Origin: Tretioscincus oriximinensis | Lineage: Eukaryota; Chordata; Lepidosauria; Squamata; Gymnophthalmidae | Assembly: GCA_022410635.1 (NCBI GenBank) | Contig: JAJVDF010000589.1 | Location: forward strand, 62,001 to 126,000 | Reading direction: 5' to 3' | DNA: 64,000 bases | Part shown: one piece after another, positions 18,099 through 28,700 of the stretch | Position numbering within the stretch: the first letter of the stretch is position 1 | Layout: each line of letters opens with the position of its first letter | Made by a program: the position numbers and the translations under genes | The notes under the pieces: generated by a model | Databases searched by the model: none | What the model was told of the DNA's origin: nothing | The model's input: only the letters and a program-made list of their open reading frames with translations

Positions 18099-18914
18099 CA
18101 GTTGGCATCATTAGGGGTGGTTGATTGCTGGTATTTCTGACCTTTTTTAGTTCTCTTTTTTTCAGGCAGAGGGTGGGACGTTGGTGGGGAAAATACTCTT
18201 ACAAGTTCCTGCTTCCCCAAAACAGCTTCCTTTACTCCAAATAAAGCACATTTGCCTCGTTGTGCCTCTTGAAATAGTATCGTTTCGGTTGAAACCACAT
18301 TTTTTCCATCGTGCACGTAAATACCAGCTAACTGCTCCTTGTGGTAGCTCAACCAACATTATTAAACTAATACTTGTGTAATATTTCTCAGAGGTTTTAG
18401 AACTATTTAGCAGTGGAAAATATTGGTATCTGAGTCTGGAAAGTTTTGGTGTACTTTTTTTGCCTATAATTTTATCTCTCTCTTGCTTTTTCTCTCCCTT
18501 GCTTCCCTTCCTTCTTTCCCTCCTTCAATCCCACCCTCTCGCCTGTCTTCTTTTAGAACTCAAAACAAGAATCAGCAAGGGACCATATGTTTTTGCAAAA
18601 GCACAGGAAATAGCTTATTTGTCCACTTGCATTTATAATTTAATAACACAAAGCTGTCCTGCTTTTTTCCCCAATAACCATCTGCATGCAGAAAGCCAGA
18701 CGGCCGAGTCACAAGAAATTTGGGAGAATGTTTTGCTGTCCGTCATCCGCATGGAATAGCTAACAGGGATAGCTAGCACCGATAGCTTCTTCAATAAAAA
18801 AGTTGAATCTAGCAGAAAAAACTGATCAAAATGCAGAGAAGAAAAAAAAATTGTTGGCAAAGCTCATAAGAACATAAGAGGAGTCCTCTGGATGCGGCCA
18901 CCATCTAGTGGTCC

Positions 18915-19435
18915 CATGATGAATGTTTAAAGGACCTAAGGCTATCTAGGTTACAGAAGAGAAGTCCAAGAGGAGACATGATAACTGTCTACACAGATAG
19001 CTTAGTTGCTAAGGAATCCGTCTCTCACCTGGGAGATTGGGTTTCGAGGCCCTGTGTCGGACGTGGGGAGGGCTGAGCACTTTCCACTAGCCTGCAGCTC
19101 TAGCCAACCCAGCTACCTGCAACTGACTGCAAGTAGATACATGGGAACCACCACAGCCTGGTGGGGAAGATAGAATGTCAGCCTTCGGGCAAAAACACCC
19201 TAGTAAGCCGCTTTGAGTCCCTTTGAAAGGTGAGAAAAGTGGGGTATAAGAACCCCTCTTCTTCTTCTTCTACAAATATCCAAAGGGCCGTCACAGAGCA
19301 AGGGGATCAGCTTTGTTCTCATTGGCACAGGGAAGGATTAGAATCAAAGAGAGGAAACTGCAACGGAGGAAATACAAATTAGATATCAGAAGAAACTTCT
19401 TCACTGTGGGGGCAATCAACCAGTGGAATCGGTTA
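18915..19435 (+). mobile_element. CR1-like LINE fragment split by a SINE
   Basis: 18915-18990 and 19273-19435 are contiguous CR1 ORF2 sequence (..ctacagaagagaagtccaag / acaaatatccaaagggc). The SINE at 18992-19272 sits between, with tctaca at both junctions. Confidence 0.7.
18992..19272 (+). repeat. tRNA-derived SINE type B, full length
   Basis: atagcttagttgctaaggaatccg (box A), gggtttcgaggccctg (box B), gtaagccgctttgagtccc and a ttcttcttcttc tail. Inserted in CR1 with a tctaca duplication. Confidence 0.75.
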
Positions 19436-19579
19436 AAATCACATCTCTCATTATCAACCAGTCGACTTGTATCTGCAAGGTCACGTCATCTTCGGTCACC
19501 TGCTCGCTTTATTCACTTTTCAATTTGGCCTCTTCCTCTACTCCTAATTCTTCTTCTTCTTCTATTGGGCTTATTTTCT

Positions 19580-20683
19580 GAATAATAGATCAGCTTCTTC
19601 TAGATTGCTTGCCCAAGGCCTTCTGCCCTCCTGGAAGACGACAACTGTTGCCAGATATGTCCACGAAAACCAAATGTTTGAATCATAGAGTCTCTTACAA
19701 AGCAGCCTCATTTTTCTCTTCTCCAGATCTGCATTCCCATTAGACCTTACAAAGGAAAGAAAAACAGATTTTACCATCTCAAAATGAAAGTGAAGTCAGA
19801 GCTTAAAATGCAGGCAATTTTACCTGAGGATTCATTTCACGTTAATGGCCCCATTTCTTGGCTGCTGAGCGCTCAATGAATCTTTGTTCTACCGGGCTGC
19901 TTTTCCAGAGGAGGGAGGGAGGTAACTGAGCCTGGAGGGAATTCAAAAAGCCCTCTCTCTCTCTCTCAGTTTTGTTCTCTGATCTCCGTTGTCAAAGTAC
20001 AAGTGGCGCGAATTACAAAAATTGGCAGCGACGACACAGTTTTACCAGGCACTGCGGAGCAGAAATATGTGGTGTCTATTTAGAGCAACGTACAGCACTT
20101 CCAAGCCTGTTTTTATGGTAACAAAATCGGAACGCTGGGCTTTGGCTTCACAGTCATGCGTGCGTTAAGGGGTAATGGGAATGCAACCTGAGAATGGGAA
20201 CTCTGAATACGGCCTTCTTCATGGCAGTCTCCAGACTTCCCCTTGAGATGCATCAACCGCCATCTCTGTACGCATTCAGAAGACTCTGAAAGTCAGCTCT
20301 TTGGCCTGGCCTTTGCTTGAAGAGTCAGTTCTCCCTTCCCTGCTTTTCTGGTGTTGTTTATGTTATTAAAGTTATAAACACCCACAAGAACACTCTCTGG
20401 CTGTTATTTCTACCAATTCACTTCTCTGTCCCACTATCTGGTGCAGTTCATCCAGACTTAGTCGTCGCATCAGTGGTTTTCCTCTTTGTGGAAAACTCTT
20501 TTACCTATGACAAGTAATGCTTGGACCTTTTCTTCTTTTTCAAATCACTGGCCGGTGGAACAACAAAAGTGAAGAAGCTGGTCTTGAGATTACACTTCTC
20601 CTCACAAGCATCATCGTCCTCCCCACAATTAACTTTGAGAGTTGATCCAGGCTAACTGGTTGTTGGGGACACTGGTACTGTCT
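19580..20683. other. Unassigned intergenic
   Basis: No exon, RNA gene or known repeat recognised apart from a (CT)n patch near 19951. Confidence 0.3.
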
Positions 20684-20873
20684 AGGTTGACCAGATGACC
20701 CCTTTTGAGGGGGGGGGGTGAAAACCCGCTTTTGGGGTGCCTCCCAGTTTTTGCTGAGGAAAAAAGAATTTTAAAAAAATATTTCCTCAGCAAAAACTGG
20801 GAGGCACCCCAAAAGCGGGTTTCCACTCTCCCACCCCCCCAAAGGGGTTATTTGGTCAGCCTAGTACTATCCC
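20684..20873. repeat. Inverted-repeat element, 38-nt perfect arms
   Basis: 20725-20762 and 20783-20820 are exact reverse complements, separated by 20 nt. The outer ends (taggttgaccagatgacccc / ggggttatttggtcagccta) are imperfect inverted repeats. It shares termini with the composite repeats at 8-457, 23634-24371 and 51601-51772. Confidence 0.75.
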
Positions 20874-21384
20874 ACAATGCAATGGCCTATTTAGAATTAA
20901 TTTCCCAGGAAGTGTGAGACTGGAGAAAGGATTGGTTCTTCGTTGTATATGTTCTTTGTTGGAACCGAAGAGGGAGGGTTCTATGGGGGGAGTGGGGTTA
21001 TATATGGAATTATTCAGTTTTATGTTTATTAGTATTGATGTTTGATAAGTGTATTAATATGGTCTTACTATATTGAACAAGAAGAGGCTTACGGGGCGAA
21101 GGGAGAGGGGGTTATGACTATTGTTGGTTTTATAGACTTGCCATTTGATCTAATAGTTTTTTAAGGAACTATGCATCTCTATGGGTACTTATCACTTTAG
21201 ATGGGCTTGAGGCCTCAAGTTAACCAAGACATTGGGCATATATCCTCTTACTACTCCAACTTCTAACATCAAAGGTTAGAAGGCCTACAATCGACTTATC
21301 AATCCAGGGGATTTCTGGTTTATCAAATACATCCTTGGAGGCCTTGAAACACAGTGTCTCCTTGGGTTGTCATCTACTCAGTCC

Positions 21385-21900
21385 ACTATGAAGCCTTGGA
21401 GTTAAAATATCTCTCACTCAATGTTAATGGACTAGGCAACCCCACCAAGAGACAGAACAAGCCCTCAATTACCTTTCTACAAGGGACACACAACATAGTC
21501 AAGGGCCATAGACTCTTACCTCGTCCGTATCAGGCTTATGGGGCACCTAAAGCCAGAGGGGTTGGCCACTGTTTTGGCCCACTCTCTCCCCTTTAAGACT
21601 GAGAGAATCTTCAGGGATAAAAAGCGCAGATTTTTATTTCTGGCAGGTTCCCTTTATGAAATCCCATTATGGCTCAAGTACTGAGCAATTCACATTTCTT
21701 CACAACACTCTCAAAAAGCTAGAGAGCTTCTCAAATGAAGAGATCATTCTCTGCGGCGATTTTAACTCCATAGGCAACAGACAATTATCTAGATATTACA
21801 CTGGTGGGACTGGAAATACTCACAAAACCCAAAGAAATACAGCCACTGCTGTACAAATTCCGGCTGGTTGATGCATTTAGAATTGCAAACCCCAGACTGA
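21385..21900 (+). pseudogene. L1-like ORF2 endonuclease fragment
   Basis: Frames read LKYLSLNVNGLGNPTKR.. then FLQGTH.., KARGVGHCF, and later FLHNTLKKL..EEIILCGDFN. This is the order of the L1 APE-type endonuclease (NVNG, LQETH, GDFN motifs). It is frameshifted and the E of LQETH is G. Confidence 0.75.
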
Positions 21901-22117
21901 AGGGCTTCATCTTCTTCTGTCCTTTTGTATACTATCGTCCCATGTCCTCGTGCCGATCATTCTATTCTTCTTACTACTATTTCTTCTGCTTTATCCCACT
22001 AAGCAATGGAGGGTTAGCCTGTCTTTAGGGGTCATTCTCTCAGAAACTGTCTCTTCCAAATTTAAATTTTCCCTTTCTTTTCTTTAACAGAATCCCGCTG
22101 TCACCTCGATTTTTATG

Positions 22118-22370
22118 TTCCCATAAGAACCTAAGAACCTAAGAAGAGCCATACTGGATCGGGCCAGAGCCCACCTAGTCCAGCATTCTTTCTCATATAG
22201 AGGCCCACCAGAAGCACCTGGGCAGCCTCAACAGAGGAAGCAAAATATGCACCTTTTCATGACTCCCTGCAAATGGTATTTCAGGAGTCCTGTCTGTTGC
22301 TCCATCCTGGAGGAAGCATCCAGGCATCCATCCTAGGACCCATTTATACTCTTGGTGTCCATAATAAGAA
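22118..22370 (-). mobile_element. L2-like LINE 3' end
   Basis: Begins ataagaacctaagaacctaag, then the 3' UTR block including tgttgctccatcctggagg. Confidence 0.75.
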
Positions 22371-22479
22371 CCCAAAATTGACCATCCATTGACATAGGGC
22401 AGTTTCCAGAACACTGTTTGCCTTCTTTTATAAACCACTGTGACTAATAGCAATAATATGAGCAACAATAATAGCTGAT

Positions 22480-23630
22480 TTTTTTTTTTTTTGGCTGTCG
22501 TTACTTTTTAATCCGAAAAGTTTCCATTCCATTTTGCAGATATGGTCTGATCTGTCTAAATAGCAACTTCAAAAGTTACGTTTCCTGTAAGGGCAAAACT
22601 ACTAAAAAAAAGATCTAGAAATGGACCCAGCTGAAACTATTAAACCTTGCATTCTTATGCAAATAAATTCACTGATGCTGCAAGAATAGAGTGAGAAGTT
22701 TCCGTCCCATTCTCTCAAAAAAAGATCTGGTACAGCTGAAAAAGGTATAGAAAGAGCCGTTTGGAAGCCTGGAGACTTGAACCAAGATATGTTCACTCAG
22801 GCCTTCTCAGATTAGAAATAAAATTATGAAACCTGATTGTTATTCATGAGAAAGAACTACATTGGAAAAGAAAGTAATGGATGGCACTTGAGGTCTTAAA
22901 AGGCAGTATAGTAAAAATACTGGAAGGATTCTCCAAATTATGCACTACTTGGATAATTAATAGGAATAATGCAATTGAACATCCATATATATAACAGACT
23001 ATACACCAAAAAAAATTACAAAATTGAAAATGTTTTTTAATTCAGATGGCACATAAATGCCACCTGTTATTAGAGTTCCAATAACAGTTATATCAGTTTT
23101 TATCATCTTAGGAGATGCATGGTATAAAAAATCAGGAACTAAATAACTGGGAGAAAATAGTCCAAGATGGACTATCCATGAACAATAAAAGCGAGAGGAT
23201 GAATAGAGTAGGAGAGGACAGGAGATGGAAGAAAGACATGGAACAGAAGAAAAGTAGAAGATAAGTAGAAGTAACAATGTAACAGAAGTTAGAGTAGTAT
23301 GGTAAGATAGAAGTGTTGTAATAATGAAATAGTATATTTAGAAAATTTGTATAAGATAAATTTTTAAATCTAAGCTANTTTAATACTGTTATATATGAAC
23401 AACTAATTTATGATTTGTATCTTACTTCTACACTACAAATTGGCCCTTTGTGGTTTTGCTGCTGAAACCTAAGGATTCTAGTATTTTCTCCACTCAGTGC
23501 CATAGACATTGTTATCATTTTCTCACAATTTATTGATCATTGGAAATTCTAAAGGAATGTGAGGCTTATGGGAGTTGTAGTTGTCTTCAAGAACACTCCA
23601 AACACCAACACCACCCCAAAAATATGGACA
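22480..23630. other. AT-rich intergenic, no gene seen
   Basis: No domain, splice pair or known repeat recognised. The minus-strand ORF at 22999-23277 has no support. Confidence 0.3.
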
Positions 23631-23633
23631 AGG

Positions 23634-24371
23634 TTAGGCTGATCAGATGACGCCTTTTTTTTTTGGGGGGGGGGGGACCCAGCTTTGGAGTGCCTCCCAG
23701 TTTTTGCTGAGTTTTTTCCAATTTTTTTAAAAAAAATTTCCTCAGCAAAAACAGGAGGCACCCCGAAACTGGCTTTCCCTTTTTTGGGGGGGCGTTTGGG
23801 GGGTGTCTACCCCGCCTCCCGGACGGGGGGGGGGGGCGCATTTCCCCGTTTTTTTGCTGAGGAAATTTTAAAAAAAAATCTGAGGAAAAAATTATTTTGC
23901 TGAGGAAAAAATTATCTGCACCACCACTAGGGAGCTCTGGCATCTGGGGCCAGCTCCTGAAGGCACCCTCTCCTCAGTAAAAATAAATAAAATTTCTCAC
24001 ACACTTCAAAAAAATTATTTTTAATTTTTTTAAAAAACAAAAATNACTGCACCACCACTAGGGGTCCTGGCAACCGGGGGCAGCTCCTGATGGCATGTTC
24101 TGTTTAGTGAAAAATAAAAATTCTCATGCATTTCAAACAATTCTCACGCACTTAAATAAATGATTTTTTTNNAAAAAAAACAATACACTGCACCAGCACT
24201 AGCAACCGGGGCCAGCTCCTGAAGGCACCCTCCCCTCTGTAAAAAAAATTTNAAAATTCTGATGCCCTCCAAAAATTCTCTCAGTTTAAAAATTCACACA
24301 CTTTAAAAATTATCACACGCTTCACAGATTTCTCAGGTGGGAATTTCGGAAGGGAATGCATGTTGGTGGCT
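23634..24371 (+). repeat. Composite GGGG/poly-A repeat, long copy
   Basis: Starts ttaggctgatcagatgacgc and has inverted GGGG-rich blocks with ctgaggaaa. Three tandem units (about 23915, 24047, 24189) of CTGCACCACCACTAGG with the ccagctcctgaaggcaccctc block follow. It ends gaagggaatgcatgttggtgg. Inverted relative to 8-457. Confidence 0.65.
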
Positions 24372-24602
24372 TATTTACATATTTATGAATATGCAAATTA
24401 TCATGAATATTAGTTACTCCGGTTTGGGCCTCAGAAATCCTTGCCCAGACAAGGTTATCAAAACTGTCCACTCCTGCTAAACATTGACAGTTGGTAACCC
24501 TTGGTTAATAGGAACAAAAAGCAGGAGAACAGTTCAGTTTTTTTNAAAAAAAGCAATTTAAGTTTATAAGGCTGAAATTTCTTCCTGGATAGCCCTATTA
24601 AA

Positions 24603-24900
24603 ACTCTTGTCCTGCCTTCCTGAAGAGGTAGTGGTAGTTAACAGCTTGGATAGTTTCAAGACAGGACTAGACAGGTTTATGGACACCAAAGGTATAAATG
24701 GATATTAGGATGGATGTCTGGATGTTGACTCCGGGATGGAGCNACAGGCAGGACTCCTGANATACCATTTGCAGGGAGTCATGAACAGGAGCATATTTTG
24801 CTTTCCTCTGTTCAGGCTGCCCAGGGGCATCTGGTGGGCCTCCGTGTGAACTAGATGGGCTGTGGCCTGATCCAGTATGGCTCTTCTTATGTTCTTATGT
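24603..24900 (+). mobile_element. L2-like LINE 3' end
   Basis: From ttcctgaagaggtagtggtag to ggctcttcttatgttcttatg. It ends at the edge of the DYNLT2B promoter region. Confidence 0.8.
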
Positions 24901-24964
24901 GTCCAAAGGCAGCAGCTGCGGCTAACTCCTATTAGAAACATGCTGACCGGAAGCTTCGCGCTGA

Positions 24965-24983
24965 ACTCCAATTCCCATGATGC
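24965..24983 (+). promoter_or_regulatory. ZNF143/SBF-like site upstream of DYNLT2B
   Basis: ACTCCAATTCCCATGATGC is close to the known SBF consensus (ACTACAATTCCC core followed by ATGC). It lies at the edge of the CpG-rich region. Confidence 0.5.
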
Positions 24984-25095
24984 TTCGTTGAAGCGGCCAT
25001 TTGCTGACTTGGCAAATCCTTTAGGGAGTTATAGTCATCAAAGACTTAAAACTGTTCCCTGGGCTTAGGTGGCTAGGAGGCGTTCATTCTTATAG

Positions 25096-25105
25096 TCTCG
25101 CGAGA
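25096..25105 (+). promoter_or_regulatory. TCTCGCGAGA palindrome (BANP-type core promoter element)
   Basis: Perfect 10-bp palindrome TCTCGCGAGA, 448 nt upstream of the DYNLT2B ATG. The motif is a known CpG-island promoter element bound by BANP. Confidence 0.65.
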
Positions 25106-25552
25106 GATCATGAGGCAGATAGAGCTAGTAAAATGTAAAGCCGCTCCACAACGCAGACTGAATTGGTGACCGGCTATCGCTCGTCCCTGCCGCAACATTC
25201 TCTCCACCTGCCAGTCGTGATGTCAAACCCTATGACGACCTTTGCGTAAGGCGAAGCAGGCAACAGGGAGGGGTAAGCTAAACTTCCTAGCTCTGCGAGG
25301 CTGGGGGGCGGGTTTGGAGACTAGGAAGGCGCATCAGCCTTTGCAATTACATTGGGTTTTTTGCTTCCATTGTCTTGTTACGTTACGTCCCTCAGGTTTT
25401 ACCACAGTGCATTTGACATCATTGTACCCCTCTCTACTTTTAATACCTCTAGGGGATGGGAAGTGCCAAGGTGGCTGTGGAGCGTCGCCATGGCAACACC
25501 TGAGGACGACGCCATCTTATGACAGCGCCGTGAAAAAAGAAGAGGAGGAACC

Positions 25553-25701
25553 ATGAGTGAAGAAGTGCCAGAAGCCCCGCCGCCGGTCCCGTCAACTGGG
25601 GCGCGGACATCCTTGACGGCGCCGTCGGTTGTGCCCTCTGGCGGCATCCGCCCATACAGTGCCGCCCGGGCTTACAACCTGCGGCCGCCCTTCCATCACA
25701 G
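25553..25701 (+). CDS. DYNLT2B: DYNLT2B exon 1
   Basis: ATG in a fair context (accATGa) within the CpG-rich promoter region. It encodes 49 residues ending NLRPPFHH plus two bases of Arg50; the NxxRPxF pattern precedes the domain in this family. The donor CAG|gtcgcc departs from consensus, but the phase fits exon 2 exactly. Confidence 0.85.
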
Positions 25702-28700
25702 GTCGCCGCCGTCGGACTCAGTAGACGCGACTGGAGGGGCGGGGCTTCTGGGGCCCGATAAAGATAAGGGAGGAGCCTAGGAAGCCACGCCCTCCCTGTT
25801 GTCTGATTGGTGGGGGCATGCAAGGAAGGAGCCCGACCCGCTCCGTCCTTTCCACGGTGCAAAATGTCACGTGGGACTGGGGGGGNGGGGGGGGCTAGTT
25901 TTATTGTCTTAGAAACGCCTTTATTATTTCAGAATATACCCAAATCTGAGGGATAGCATTAAATAAGGGGCACTAGCCATTTCTGCTCTTACTGTGTTGC
26001 AGGCTAGAGGGAGGCACCAAAAAAAAGGGTGTGCCAAAAAGGAAAATTCAGCAGATGCTGCTTGCATTATAAGCTGTGGATATTTCACCCTCTTTGACAC
26101 AAACCTATTAAAGATCATTTGACCATATCAAAGGATATCAAATGAACAAAAACTGGGAGGGAAGTATTAATCAATCTCTATCTAGGTTAGATAAAACAAG
26201 TATTAAATAATTACGATCAGACTTCCGTGTAAAAATAAAATTAAACTAAAAATTAAAATCCAGGTTCTGCATTGAAAGATTTTAAAGACACCGCAGCTTT
26301 AGCTAACCTAGATAGAGATTAATTAATACTTCGGTCCCACGGTCAAATGACTGGTTACAGTGAGTCATTTAAAGATGCAGCACTCCATCCTGCTTATTCC
26401 TGGTCCCTCTGGCTTTGTCAAAGAGATCTTGCAGATATTGCTTGCATTACGAGCTGCACCTGGAGAGAGAGCCAGGCATGTACAATAGAACGCAGAAAGG
26501 CTGGCGAATATAGCCTTCACACTAGCTTCTGGGTCAGGAGCAGTAATGCTTCTACCAGGGGAAGTGCCAAGGGCAGGAAACATTCCCCCCAGCCATCAAA
26601 TGGGAATGTTTCCTTCAACCTAGATGACTGGTGAAGACACACGACGACTCTGCCCTGCTGACCTTGTTACATAAGAACCTAAGAAGAGCCATNCTGGATC
26701 AGGCCACAGCCCATCGAGTCCAGCATTCTGTGTCACACAGAGGCCCACCAGATGCACCTGGGCAGTCCGAACAGAGGAAACCAAAATATGCTGCTCCTGT
26801 TCGTGACTCCCTGCAAATGGTATTTCAAGAGTCCTGCCTGTTGCTCCATCCCGGAGGCTACATCCAGACAACTATCTTAGGATCCATTTATACCCTTAGT
26901 GCCCATAAACCTGTCTAGTCCTGTCTTGAAACTAACCAAGCTGTTCTCTTTTTTGGCTTAGGTTTCGCTCTTCTGCAGTGAAAGAGTGCATCCACAGTGT
27001 TTTAAGGGAAGAGCTGGCTGGTGTACAGTACAACCCCGAAGAAATCCCGCAGCTCACCAAATCCTTGTCAGAGACCATCCGAAACCATCTTAAAGGTAGC
27101 AAAACACTTCTGAAGAAAAAGCATTTTCTTTTCCATACCTTCTGTGCCAGCAGATTTTTTCTCTGGGTTAGGTACAGTGTGGCTGATCCCCTACCACCTT
27201 TGCCTATGCTGCTGAGGCAATAGAACAGGCTCCCTAGCTTCTCCCCTCCTTCCTCGCTTCCTTTCCCTCATCTTACCTTGTTCTCTGTATACACCAGGAA
27301 ATGGCTTGGTGTCTGAGAAGCTAGCAGGCTGGCAGCAGTATGGGGCTGGCTGGCTGGCATGTTGAGCGAGATCACAGAGGTTCTTCCTGCCATGGAACAG
27401 AATCCCCAGCTCTGAAATGGTGGTTCTCATGAGTGCCAGTGCCTTGGACACCATCATTTTGGAGGTGGGATCCCCAGTCCTGGGCCAGATGTACGATCGA
27501 GAGCTCATCTTTATATATAGTGTGTTTCTCCTAATTATTCTTAACACTGAATTTGCTATTTTTATTGCTGCTGCACAATGGGTTGACCTCTTCATTGAGC
27601 TGTCCACTAACACCCCAAGATCCCTCTCGTGATCTGTCACAGAAAACTCGGCCTCTATCAGCTGGTAGAAGTAATTGTTGTACTCTGTCCCAATATGCAT
27701 AAGGTTAAATTCCATTTGCCACTTGGTTGCCCATTCACCCAATGTCAGGAAATCCCACTGGAGATCGTTCCAATCATTTTCAGTTTTTACTATCCAAATA
27801 ATTTAGTATCTACAAACTGCCATTTTGTCCCCAAAACAGCCTGTGAATATGCACACCTCTAATCTTAGAGGAGACTTGACAGGAGACCTGATAGCTGCCT
27901 ACAAATATCTGAAGGGATGTCACAGAGAAAGAGGGACCCGCTTTATTCTCATTGGCACATGAAAGGATTAGAAACAGTGAGATGAATAGTTTCCCCCTCG
28001 AGGGCATCAATCACCATCTCTATGTGCATTCAGAAAACCTCTTTAGCTGAGGAAACTGCTGATCTTCCCTACTTTTAGATGCAGCTGCTTTTTTAATATG
28101 CTAACTGTGTTTTCATTGTAAACTGCCCTGGGACCTTCTGCTATGGGGTGGTATAGAAATGTAAATAAATTTAAAAATTTTGCAAGGGTGGAGTTATAGA
28201 TTAGATATGGGGGGGGGGGAATCTGACAGTAAGGGTGATCAATGAGTGGAATTGGTTGCCACAGGAGGTAGTGAATTCTTCACTGGAAGTCTTCAAACAG
28301 AGGCTGGACAGACAAAGGGAAGTATTTTTTTCACCCAGAGGGTCATCGGCCTGTGGAATTTACTTCCTGAAGAGGTGGTGGAAGCTAACAGCTTGAATAA
28401 TTTCAAGAAAGGATTAGACAGGTTTATGGACACCAAGGGTATAAATGAGTACTAGGATGGATGTCTGGATGCTACCTCCGGGATGGAGCAACAGGCAGAA
28501 CTCCTGGAATACCATTTGCAGGAAGTCATGAATACCATTTGCTGGGAGCCAGTTTGGTGTAGTGCTTAGGCTGTGGGACCCTTATCTGGTAGTCTCCCGG
28601 TTTGATTCCCCACCTCCATGAATCCAGCTGGGTAACCTTGGGCCAGTCACAGTACTNTCAACTCTCTCAGCCCCACCTACTCCAAAGGGTGTCTGTTGTG

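Larger units (their letters stand above)
24950..25870 (+). promoter_or_regulatory. CpG-rich promoter region of DYNLT2B
   Basis: GC- and CpG-rich sequence in an otherwise AT-rich, CpG-poor window. It covers the DNA before and through DYNLT2B exon 1. It contains a BANP-type TCTCGCGAGA and a ZNF143/SBF-like site. No TATA box is seen. It could also drive a divergent transcript, but no gene is seen on the other side within 11 kb. Confidence 0.7.

Noticed and set aside
18095..18352. 85-codon minus ORF with protein-like composition (LAGIYVHDGKNVV..)
   Set aside because: It has no splice sites or known domain that I can name; a weak resemblance to mitochondrial ribosomal proteins is not enough. A protein search would decide.
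8..24371. CRISPR-like direct repeats in the composite element
   Set aside because: Only two to three diverged units with A/T-rich, non-unique spacers in a vertebrate genome.
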